Translations under genes and position numbers: made by a program | In this document: piece by piece, positions 6,555 to 13,590 of the stretch | How the letters are laid out: the number at the start of each line of letters is the position of its first letter | Numbering within the stretch: position 1 is the first letter of the stretch | DNA from: JAKAGZ01 sp964412105 | Lineage (GTDB): Bacteria; Bacteroidota; Ignavibacteria; Ignavibacteriales; Ignavibacteriaceae | NCBI GenBank assembly: GCA_964412105.1 | Contig: CAYPNM010000064.1 | Location: forward strand, 1 to 14,880 | Direction: 5' to 3' | Length of the DNA: 14,880 bases | Notes under the pieces: model-generated | What the model saw: the letters and a program-made list of their open reading frames with translations, nothing else | Told to the model about the DNA's origin: nothing | Databases searched by the model: none

Positions 6555-7928
6555 TTATTTATTAGGTTTAAACTTAGCTGTAAAGTGACGAAGCATTGGA
6601 GCCTCATAGGTAATTTCATATCCTTTTAATGATTTCCTGTTTTTAAATACTTCGTAAATTACTTCCAGCACATAGTCTATGTGACTTTGTGTATAAACTC
6701 TTCTTGGAATTGCCAAACGCACCAGTTCCATCGGAGGAGGGATTAGCTTGCCTGATTTATCATATTTTCCGAACATTACACTCCCGATTTCAACAGCTCT
6801 TATTCCGCCCTCAATATATAATTCGCACACAATTGATTGGCCGGGAAATTGTTCCTGTGGAACATGGGGCAGGAATCTTTTTGCATCGATATATATAGCA
6901 TGCCCGCCCGGCGGTTCAATAATAGGAACTCCTGCTGCTATCAGTTTTTCACCAAGATACTCAACGCTTCGAATGCGGTATTGCAGATAATGCTCATCAA
7001 GCACCTCCTCCAATCCCTGTGCAACTGCTTCCAGGTCGCGACCGGCAAGTCCGCCATAAGTAGGAAAGCCTTCGGTTACAATCAAAAGATTTCTGCATTT
7101 CATAGCAAGATCAGAGTCATTCATTGCCAGGAATCCACCGATATTAACAAGAGCATCTTTTTTAGCGCTCATTGTTGCACCATCAGCGTAAGAAAACATT
7201 TCCTGCGCGATTTCCAGAACTGATTTATTTTTGTATCCTTTTTCGCGTTTCTTTATAAAGTAGGCATTCTCTGCAAAACGACATGCGTCAAGAAAAAGAG
7301 GTATCCCATATTTTTTACAAACAGCTTTTACTTCACGAATATTTTTCATTGAAACAGGCTGTCCCCCGCCGGAGTTATTTGTAACTGTGAGCATACATAA
7401 AGGGATATTTTCTGCTCCTTTTTCCTTTATAAATTCTTTGAGCTTTTCAACATCCATATCGCCTTTAAAATCAGCTCTTGCTTCAGGTATCTTCCCTGTT
7501 TCATTTAAAAGGTCGACAGCCTCAGCACCCGTGAATTCAATATTAGCTCTGGTAGTGTCGAAGTGAGTATTATTTGGAATATATTTCCCTGCTGTAGCAG
7601 CATTAAAGAATAGAATTTTTTCGGCTGCTCTTCCCTGGTGTGTTGGGATAATATATTTGAGACCTGTTATCTTTTTTACCATACTTTCAAACCGGTAAAA
7701 GCTTCTTGAACCTGCATATGATTCATCGCCATCCATAATTCCCGACCATTGTTTAGCACTCATAGCAGATGTTCCACTATCTGTTAAAAGATCAATTAAG
7801 ACATCGTCGGCGTGAATCATAAATGGATTATAGCCCGCCTTTTCCAGAATTCTTTCCCTTTCCTTTTTACTTGTAAAACGAATCGGTTCAACTGATTTGA
7901 TTTTAAATGGTTCAATTATTGTTTTCAT
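6555..7928 (-). CDS. tnaA: Tryptophanase (L-tryptophan indole-lyase)
   Basis: A 457-residue PLP enzyme that cleaves tryptophan to indole, pyruvate and ammonia in the cytoplasm. It is full length, with IDLLTDSGTSAMS (45-57), IPTHQGRAAE (94-103), THFDTTRANIEFTGA (121-135), NNSGGGQPVS (184-193), RFAENAYFIKKRE (217-229), SYADGATMSAKKDALV (246-261) holding the PLP lysine (K257, second of the pair), EGFPTYGGLAGRDLEA (286-301), GGHAIYIDA (341-349) and LRHFTAKF near the end. The close relative tyrosine phenol-lyase has MERG with a phenol-binding arginine; here the matching stretch reads GIRAVEIGS (375-383), as in tryptophanases, so indole-lyase is preferred. ATG at 7928. The 164-nt upstream region shared with the divergent Yip1 gene shows no tryptophan-containing leader peptide, so E. 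coli-style TnaC control is not apparent. Confidence 0.92.
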   Translation of the reverse strand: MKTIIEPFKIKSVEPIRFTSKKERERILEKAGYNPFMIHADDVLIDLLTDSGTSAMSAKQWSGIMDGDESYAGSRSFYRFESMVKKITGLKYIIPTHQGRAAEKILFFNAATAGKYIPNNTHFDTTRANIEFTGAEAVDLLNETGKIPEARADFKGDMDVEKLKEFIKEKGAENIPLCMLTVTNNSGGGQPVSMKNIREVKAVCKKYGIPLFLDACRFAENAYFIKKREKGYKNKSVLEIAQEMFSYADGATMSAKKDALVNIGGFLAMNDSDLAMKCRNLLIVTEGFPTYGGLAGRDLEAVAQGLEEVLDEHYLQYRIRSVEYLGEKLIAAGVPIIEPPGGHAIYIDAKRFLPHVPQEQFPGQSIVCELYIEGGIRAVEIGSVMFGKYDKSGKLIPPPMELVRLAIPRRVYTQSHIDYVLEVIYEVFKNRKSLKGYEITYEAPMLRHFTAKFKPNK

Positions 7929-8092
7929 TCTTTGCCTTTTGGATAAAAAATCAATTTAATTATATAAATTTAAACAACCTTATGACTGTTTGCCATAAAA
8001 TTTCCAGACCTTTATCACATTTTTATTGCCTTTTGAGAGAACAATTTCTAACTTTTTTATAACTATTTTCCAAAAATTTAAAGGGAGTGCAA

Positions 8093-8902
8093 ATGGAGAA
8101 TCAAGACACCACAGCATCACCTGAGCAACAGGAAGAAGAACTCAGCCACTCTGATAAAATGATCGGGGTGTTTTCAGAACCTTCTACAACATTTGAAAAA
8201 ATTGCAAAATTCCCACCAAAAGTAATAGATTGGTTTCTGCCGATTTTACTGCTATGTGTTTTAATTTCGGCTCAACAAATTTTGTATCGCAGTAATCCTG
8301 AAATTTCATATCAGCTAAAACAAAAACAAATGGAAGCCATAGAAAAAAGGCTGGACGCACAGGTAGAAAGCGGTCAAATTACTAGGGATCAGGCAAATCA
8401 GCAGAGAGATATGATCGAAAGCAGAATGGATCAAATGGGTGGATTAACTCTGGTATTTTCGATCATAGCAATATTTATTGGAGTATTTATTGTCTTCTTT
8501 ATAGTGGCAGGTATATATTTTCTGCTGGCAAAATTTGCACTTAAAGGTGAGGGGGGGTATACTCAAGCTCTGGTTGCCAGCGGGCTCTCATCATATATTG
8601 GCATGATCGGCATCATCGTAATCACAATAATTTCCCTGCTTATGGGTAAGCTTTTTATGGATACAAGCCTGGCCACTTTTATGAGTTCGGATAAATCAAC
8701 GATTATCGGATGGATATTGGGCAAGCTGGATTTATTTTATATATGGTCACTTATTGTTTCAGCTATCGGATTAGCAAAATTGTTCAAATCGACTTCAACT
8801 CAAAAATATTATATCCTTGTTTTTGGCTTATGGTTAATCGGAGGATTGATCCTATTCTTCGCGGCTAAAGCTATTCCTTTCCTGAAAAACTTTGGAGTGT
8901 AG
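8093..8902 (+). CDS. Yip1-family integral membrane protein
   Basis: A 269-residue inner-membrane protein. A hydrophilic acidic N-terminus (1-22) is followed by the family-type opening DKMIGVFSEPSTTFEKI (21-37), a first membrane helix (about 46-63) and a charged helical stretch (70-116, QLKQKQMEAIEKRL onward). Further membrane helices lie at about 118-147, 165-185, 205-230 and 238-258. This is the layout of bacterial Yip1-domain proteins. Their function in bacteria is not well defined; eukaryotic Yip1 proteins act in vesicle traffic. I place the start at ATG 8093: AAGGGAG ends 5 nt before it, whereas the in-frame GTG at 8087 overlaps that ribosome-binding site. The gene is divergent from tnaA and ends in its own strong terminator, so it appears monocistronic. 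Confidence 0.82.
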   Translation: MENQDTTASPEQQEEELSHSDKMIGVFSEPSTTFEKIAKFPPKVIDWFLPILLLCVLISAQQILYRSNPEISYQLKQKQMEAIEKRLDAQVESGQITRDQANQQRDMIESRMDQMGGLTLVFSIIAIFIGVFIVFFIVAGIYFLLAKFALKGEGGYTQALVASGLSSYIGMIGIIVITIISLLMGKLFMDTSLATFMSSDKSTIIGWILGKLDLFYIWSLIVSAIGLAKLFKSTSTQKYYILVFGLWLIGGLILFFAAKAIPFLKNFGV

Positions 8903-8927
8903 CACATAACTAGCCAATTATTTAATA

Positions 8928-8972
8928 GTGAAATCTGCTTTTTATTACATTAGCGGATTTCACTTTTATTTT
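8928..8972 (+). terminator. Strong rho-independent terminator of the Yip1-family gene
   Basis: GTGAAATCTGCT (8928-8939) pairs with AGCGGATTTCAC (8952-8963) over 12 bp with one T-G wobble and a 12-nt loop. TTTTATTTT (8964-8972) follows. It starts 25 nt after the stop codon. Confidence 0.88.
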
Positions 8973-9397
8973 AATAAAGTATTCTATGCTTTGAATAAAA
9001 TAGCAATAGATTGTATTTAATTATTCTTCACAAAAAACAAACTTGTATAACACACCAGATTTGGAATGCCCTGAAAATATTTAATGTAATTTTTACAGAG
9101 ACTATGAAAATTATTCAGTAAATCTTAATTTATTTCATCAATCTTTTGCTGAAAGATTATCCTCCCCTTTTATCAAATTGTCAAAGAATAAAAATATTAC
9201 CGGTAAATTCTACGAATAAAGAAAGAAAAAAAATCTTTAACAGCAAACCGGCAATCCTGCGCTTAGATTATCTAATTTTTAATCAAAATATGAATTTTCA
9301 ACAACAATTAGCTTTGATAAATTGGTATAAAAATTGCAATTACAATATTCTCCCAAAAACAGGGCGAGTTATTTACAATCAAATAAAGAGGTAGTTG
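8973..9397. other. Long gene-free leader region upstream of the three-gene operon
   Basis: AT-rich and without a convincing gene. A TTG-initiated 82-codon frame at 9146-9394 has no ribosome-binding site and no recognisable features, and I do not accept it. What can be seen is a perfect 10-bp palindrome TTACCGGTAA at 9197-9206, a sigma-54-type promoter core at 9323-9338, and a good ribosome-binding site AAAGAGGT at 9385-9392 ahead of ATG 9398. Confidence 0.6.
9323..9338 (+). promoter_or_regulatory. Sigma-54 (-24/-12) promoter candidate
   Basis: TGGTATAAAAATTGCA fits the sigma-54 consensus TGGCAC-N5-TTGCW. The GG (9324-9325) and GC (9336-9337) doublets are at the exact required distance, and only CAC is changed to TAT. 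The predicted start near 9349 gives a 5' leader of about 49 nt with the ribosome-binding site in place. This is the best promoter match upstream of the operon. Confidence 0.5.
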
Positions 9398-10558
9398 ATG
9401 CTGGATCCAAATGAAAAAAAAGAGATTAATTCTTTTAAGAAAAGCAAACCCGGCAGCTCTTTTTATGACTCTGCAGATACAGAAGAGATAGATCAATATA
9501 ATCGGAAGGAAGATGATAATACCAGCAGATTTTTAGATCGGGCTGATCTGGAAAAGGAAATGGGACTTTATGACGATCCAAACATTGATAAAAATCAAAA
9601 TTCACATAAAGAAAAGAGAAGAATTGGTCAGTTACTTGAAAAGAACGGACTTGAGGAACTAGTTGATCATTATGTTTCAAAGAATACAAGAAAAATTAGA
9701 TTCTCTCTTATAGTAAAGCCTGCTATTATTTCAGTCTGCGCCCTGATAATTTCATTCTTTATGGACGTTTCATCGGTTCCGATACTTGGAAACATTTCAG
9801 TAAATATTGCAAAATCACTGTTCCCCAACTGGCAGCAGGCAACTGAAGTAATTGAACCTTATAGATTCTGGTGGCTTCCGCTTATAGTATATATCTTCTT
9901 TGTTTTTTTCGCCTACCTTGCTTATAAAAAATTGAAAGTTGAAATTGTTAGAAATCCAGCTTCAGAAACCATTGACCGGGTAATAACCTCCTATACAAGT
10001 GTAATTGACAGTATTGCAACAGCACTTCCTCTTCTTGGTGCTGCCCTGCTTCTAATAAGCATCAGAATGGGAGAAGAGATTTTTCTGGGGCTTTCAGTCC
10101 CATTTGAAATTAAAGCTTTGATTGTGCTGGCATTGGGAAAATTATTTGAGCCGGTACTCGATCAGCTTGGCGTGGAATTTCAAAATATTGCAACTCAAGT
10201 AAGCGATTTAAAGGAAAGATATTTTTCAAGAATCCAGATTGAAAATTCACAAAATATTTTGGCAAAATTAAGTGGAACAAATGGACAGGGACCAGATTCA
10301 AAAATATCCGCTAAAGACCTTGAAAGCTACAATTCGATGCTGGAAAAAACTTCCTCGCTTAGTTCATCAATACTGCAGAACTTTAGGTCAGCTCATGAAT
10401 TACTCGATAAAATGAATAGAATTCCAGCAGTAAATCCTGAAAACATAACAGCATTTAATAATATGGCAAATTCATTAACTACTGCTGCAAAATCATTAAG
10501 TGATGAAAAGACTCTCACAGGATTAAAACATCTTGAATCAATTGTAGTTAAAAAGTAG
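9398..10558 (+). CDS. Polytopic inner-membrane protein, possible motor-like subunit
   Basis: A 386-residue protein not recognised as a named family. Residues 1-100 are hydrophilic and acidic, probably cytoplasmic, with three related motifs: ADTEEIDQY (26-34), ADLEKEMGLY (49-58) and NGLEELVDHY (83-92). Membrane helices follow at about 103-122, 157-176, 203-222 and a weaker one near 228-252. The C-terminal 130 residues are helical and charged. The stretch SVIDSIATALPLLGAALLLISI followed by FEIKALIVLALGKLFEPVLDQL loosely recalls the TM2-TM3 core of ExbB/TolQ/MotA proteins, but the glycine-threonine signature (GLLGT) is missing, so this is a topological analogy only. The start is ATG 9398, with GAGGT 5 nt upstream; the in-frame TTG at 9395 is less likely. 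The next gene begins 6 nt after the stop. It could instead be an anchoring subunit without ion-channel activity. Confidence 0.6.
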   Translation: MLDPNEKKEINSFKKSKPGSSFYDSADTEEIDQYNRKEDDNTSRFLDRADLEKEMGLYDDPNIDKNQNSHKEKRRIGQLLEKNGLEELVDHYVSKNTRKIRFSLIVKPAIISVCALIISFFMDVSSVPILGNISVNIAKSLFPNWQQATEVIEPYRFWWLPLIVYIFFVFFAYLAYKKLKVEIVRNPASETIDRVITSYTSVIDSIATALPLLGAALLLISIRMGEEIFLGLSVPFEIKALIVLALGKLFEPVLDQLGVEFQNIATQVSDLKERYFSRIQIENSQNILAKLSGTNGQGPDSKISAKDLESYNSMLEKTSSLSSSILQNFRSAHELLDKMNRIPAVNPENITAFNNMANSLTTAAKSLSDEKTLTGLKHLESIVVKK

Positions 10559-10564
10559 GCCATT

Positions 10565-11506
10565 ATGGTAAAAAAAGAACGAGACAGCAAATTTATTATT
10601 TATCAGGTTTTATATATTTTTGTAATTACAGTTCTTGCATTAAAAGGGGCTGATCTTAATCTGCGTGAAGTCGTTTCCAAAGATCAATCAGTAAATAAAA
10701 GTGTCAGGGACTCTTTGGTTGTTCTAATAGATTCACTGGTAACACAAGGAAAGAAATTTCAGCTACAGATTGATCCTAATGCCATAGTTGAGAATAAAGA
10801 GCTTAAAGAAAAGCTGACTACATTGAATAAAAAATTGCGGGAGATTAAAATTCCTGATAAGAAAGAAATAGTTGCAAATACTCCAAAAGCAATAGAGCAG
10901 ACAAAGCTCCAATCACCTATTTCCATTTCACAGGTTTTTTACCAAAATACATGGAACATTGCGAAGAACGGTGGGAATGTCCCCGTTGAGATTTTTGATC
11001 CGGCTAAAATGCAAAATCCAATCACCGTGATAAGTCCGGGACAGGAAAAGAAATTTGATCTGGGTGGCCAGGATGCGATAGTAATTAAATATGGAAGCCA
11101 GCAGGAAACTATCAAAACAACACCAAGGCCTATACCGGTAATCAGAATAGAAAAAGTTACTACTAAAATGGACGGCAATGACATTTATGTTCAGGATTTA
11201 CAAAGAACAACTGTGTTTACAGTAACAATTGTAGATAACCGTCCTGATCAATTAAAAGTCACCCACTCAGGTCCTATATCCGTAAGCGGTCCATTAAAAG
11301 ATAAGAATGGTAATCTTGTATATAATGTTTCACTAAAAATAGCTTCCTCTCAGGCTAAGTTTAATGACTGGCTGGATAAATATGGAGATTTGCAGGACGC
11401 AAACGGAAGATACAAGGCGAATTTCTTTTTTACCGTAGTAGATCAAAAAGCAAACCACAGGAATCAGGTCGGTGACACTTTCTACTTTACAGATTTTTCA
11501 AAATAA
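10565..11506 (+). CDS. Single-span periplasmic protein, GldM/PorM-like in layout
   Basis: A 313-residue protein with a short positive N-terminus (MVKKERDSK), one membrane helix (about 10-27, FIIYQVLYIFVITVLALKGA) and a large extracytoplasmic part. A predicted coiled coil (about 73-103, ENKELKEKLTTLNKKLREIK) is followed by beta-rich domains from about 120 to the end. The membrane segment running into ADLNLREVV recalls the GldM/PorM opening, in which a helix ending LTALLALNVS leads into the periplasmic stalk. Length is shorter than typical GldM (about 500 residues). The family link is an inference from this segment and topology, not a secure homology. ATG 10565 has only a weak ribosome-binding site and lies 6 nt after the upstream stop, so expression is probably coupled. 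In context it would bridge the inner-membrane partner to the barrel protein encoded next. Confidence 0.55.
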   Translation: MVKKERDSKFIIYQVLYIFVITVLALKGADLNLREVVSKDQSVNKSVRDSLVVLIDSLVTQGKKFQLQIDPNAIVENKELKEKLTTLNKKLREIKIPDKKEIVANTPKAIEQTKLQSPISISQVFYQNTWNIAKNGGNVPVEIFDPAKMQNPITVISPGQEKKFDLGGQDAIVIKYGSQQETIKTTPRPIPVIRIEKVTTKMDGNDIYVQDLQRTTVFTVTIVDNRPDQLKVTHSGPISVSGPLKDKNGNLVYNVSLKIASSQAKFNDWLDKYGDLQDANGRYKANFFFTVVDQKANHRNQVGDTFYFTDFSK

Positions 11507-11534
11507 TGTTAAACAGAATACCCAGGAAATAAAT

Positions 11535-12680
11535 ATGATTAAAAGATATTTCTTCTTCCCGATACTTATTATCATTATACTCTGCGCAACAAATACCAGC
11601 AAAGCACAAAACGAACCAGGAGAAAAGGTTCAGTATTACCAGATGGAGCCTCTTAACGATAGTCTTTTTGTTAAAATTCAAAGTGAAGTATTTATAGATC
11701 CGCCGGATCCAAAGGCTGAAATTATAGTTGATCTTCGAGACCCAAATAATCAAACTGTTTCGATCAGGGGACAGCTTTATCCTTTCCTGGCTTTCACTCC
11801 GGAAACCAGGGCAAAGATCATTACGTACCCATTCAAAATTAACCTCGAAGAAAATATCAACTATGGAAGTGTATTTACCAGAGTTATTGAAAAAACAAGA
11901 TTAAATAAAATATTTCAGCCGCCTTCATTAATACAAATATCTTCAACTTTAAGCTATATTAATCCATTCGTCCAGCTATTTGGAGGGGAAAGGTTTGGTA
12001 TTCCAATAAAAAATGATATTGGAATTTCTATGGGATTAGGTACACCATATAGCGGCCCGCTTGAAACAAATTTTGTTGAAGGCAACTTTCATATACTGGG
12101 TTTCCGTTTAGGTGTATTCAGTTTCTTTGATGGCCTAACACAAATTAAAACAAAGAATAATACCAATAATCTATATGCTGTAAACGGATATCAAGTAGGG
12201 TATGTTTTCCCATTAGGTAATTTCTTTGAAATAAGCTATCAGAGTGTATTTAATGAACCGACTTCAAAACAGCTTGCCCGGTATCAGCAATATGATATTG
12301 ACTCATTAAACCAGCATGCAAAAATTCTGCATGGCTCCTACTATAGCTGGGAATTAAGGTATCCGATATCAGTAATGGGATCCACAAGAGCAAAATTTTA
12401 TATTGCCAGATACCTTTATGAATGGCATTTAGGTTTTACGGGGCGTGAAATGTCTTTAGCAGGCAGCACTTTTGATTTTAGTTTTGATGCAATGCCAAGT
12501 TCAGATGTAAGGCAACCGCAATATGTAATGAATATTATGGTCGAAAAAATTGCCGATAACTGGGCAGCAAGTGCTTTCGCTTTAGGTCCCTCAGTAGTAT
12601 ATACTAAGGATGATAAAGGTAAATACGGAATTGTTACAATTATGTTCAATCTCAGAATTAAAGTGGGAACATCTCTTTAG
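11535..12680 (+). CDS. Predicted outer-membrane beta-barrel protein with periplasmic N-terminal part
   Basis: A 381-residue exported protein. A signal peptide covers residues 1-24 (IKRYFFFPILIIIILCAT core, cut after SKA); the cysteine at 17 is not in a lipobox. Residues 25-130 look like a soluble strand-rich part (FVKIQSEVFIDPPDPKAEII). From about 145 the pattern is alternating strands with aromatic ends typical of a barrel: IQISSTLSYINPFVQLFGG, IGISMGLGTPY, FHILGFRLGVFSFF, GYQVGYVFPLGNFFEISYQSVF, YSWELRYPIS, AKFYIARYLYEWHLGF and a last strand GIVTIMFNLRIKV. No named family is recognised. ATG 11535 is chosen because the signal peptide starts there and AGGAAAT precedes it; the open frame from 11472 would overlap the upstream gene. 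It lies 28 nt after the GldM-like gene and is followed by a terminator, so it is the last gene of the operon. Confidence 0.65.
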   Translation: MIKRYFFFPILIIIILCATNTSKAQNEPGEKVQYYQMEPLNDSLFVKIQSEVFIDPPDPKAEIIVDLRDPNNQTVSIRGQLYPFLAFTPETRAKIITYPFKINLEENINYGSVFTRVIEKTRLNKIFQPPSLIQISSTLSYINPFVQLFGGERFGIPIKNDIGISMGLGTPYSGPLETNFVEGNFHILGFRLGVFSFFDGLTQIKTKNNTNNLYAVNGYQVGYVFPLGNFFEISYQSVFNEPTSKQLARYQQYDIDSLNQHAKILHGSYYSWELRYPISVMGSTRAKFYIARYLYEWHLGFTGREMSLAGSTFDFSFDAMPSSDVRQPQYVMNIMVEKIADNWAASAFALGPSVVYTKDDKGKYGIVTIMFNLRIKVGTSL

Positions 12681-12701
12681 AAATATTATTTTATAAATCA
12701 G

Positions 12702-12743
12702 GCAGGCGTAAAATTTTAATCACAAATGTGCGCCTGCTTTTTT
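12702..12743 (+). terminator. Rho-independent terminator of the three-gene operon
   Basis: GCAGGCG (12702-12708) pairs perfectly with CGCCTGC (12731-12737). The 22-nt loop contains a small TAAAATTTTA palindrome. TTTTTT (12738-12743) follows. It begins 21 nt after the stop codon. Confidence 0.8.
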
Positions 12744-12784
12744 ATATTTTATACCTCCCCTAATTTTTTCAGACATTATTTTTG

Positions 12785-12792
12785 TAATTTTG
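12785..12792 (+). promoter_or_regulatory. Flavobacterial-type -7 box candidate upstream of the next gene
   Basis: TAATTTTG matches the Bacteroidota -7 box TAnnTTTG and lies about 33 nt before ATG 12826. No matching TTG element is found 17-23 nt upstream, so support is partial. Confidence 0.25.
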
Positions 12793-12825
12793 TGTATCAA
12801 TGTCAAAATACAATGATCATTTTAT

Positions 12826-13590
12826 ATGAAGCAGCAAATCATTTTGTGGACAGGGGCATTTGTAATTACAATAATTTTCGGGTCCTTATTAAGAACAATC
12901 AGCCCGGAAAAGCCTATTACCGGAACCGTTGAGTTCGGTCATGAAAAGGTCGGATATAAATTCGACAGAGTTTACAGAAGTGACAGTGCATACGCTGTTA
13001 TGCTTTTCAGTGATATTGACAGCTTACAAGCCGAACTTGAATACAAGGATTCAAATTCAGGGAACGATTGGATAAAAGTTCCAATGCAAAATGATAAAGG
13101 CGCTCTATCAGCCTATATCCCCAAACATCCCGCACAAAGCCTGGTTGATTACAGGGTCACTCTGAAATATCAAGGTCAATCTTTTATTGTTCCCCAAAAA
13201 GACGGTGTTACAATGAAATTCCTGGGAAGGGTTTCGTCCCAAATAATGGCCTGGTTTTATATCGCCCTGTTTGGTGGAATATTATTAAGTACAAGGATAG
13301 GACTGGAATTTTTTAATGAGAATGAAAAAATAATAAAACTATCATTTTTTGCTTTCGTCACATTTGTATTTTATGCAATGCTCCTAATTCCTGTCAAGAG
13401 GACCTATGAATTATCCGCCTTTGGAAAATCAATTCCTCAAATAAATCAATTATTCAGCCTTGGCGGAATATTAATTATTGTTTTATGGATCGGGGGAATT
13501 ATAAGTTTTTTCTATGTAAAAAACAGAAGGTTAATGGCCCTAGTAGTAGCAGTTTTAACTTTTCTTATATTTTTAATTTTTGGTTATTAA
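12826..13590 (+). CDS. Polytopic membrane protein with extracytoplasmic beta domain, unknown function
   Basis: A 254-residue protein not recognised as a known family. One N-terminal membrane helix (about 5-22) is followed by an extracytoplasmic, strand-rich domain of roughly 110 residues (25-135; GTVEFGHEKVGYKFDRVYRS, AELEYKDSNSGNDWIKVPM, YRVTLKYQGQSFIVPQKDG). Four membrane helices come next at about 138-157, 170-189, 207-230 and 236-252. The last segment ends at the C-terminus (FLIFLIFGY). Helix ends carry conserved-looking basic or acidic residues (STRIGLEFFNENEK, PVKRTYELS). No enzyme motif is visible. ATG 12826 is the natural start, since the first helix begins there; no clear Shine-Dalgarno sequence is present. 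Its stop codon overlaps the stop codon of the convergent HisN-type gene. It is separated from the upstream operon by a terminator, so it is probably a single-gene unit. Confidence 0.65.
   Translation: MKQQIILWTGAFVITIIFGSLLRTISPEKPITGTVEFGHEKVGYKFDRVYRSDSAYAVMLFSDIDSLQAELEYKDSNSGNDWIKVPMQNDKGALSAYIPKHPAQSLVDYRVTLKYQGQSFIVPQKDGVTMKFLGRVSSQIMAWFYIALFGGILLSTRIGLEFFNENEKIIKLSFFAFVTFVFYAMLLIPVKRTYELSAFGKSIPQINQLFSLGGILIIVLWIGGIISFFYVKNRRLMALVVAVLTFLIFLIFGY

Noticed and set aside
7929..8086. Possible TnaC-like leader peptide upstream of tnaA
   Set aside because: The only small minus-strand frame (MANSHKVV) has no tryptophan and no well-placed ribosome-binding site.
9146..9394. 82-codon open frame ahead of the three-gene operon
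   Set aside because: TTG start, no ribosome-binding site, AT-driven composition, and it overlaps the promoter and ribosome-binding region of the next gene.
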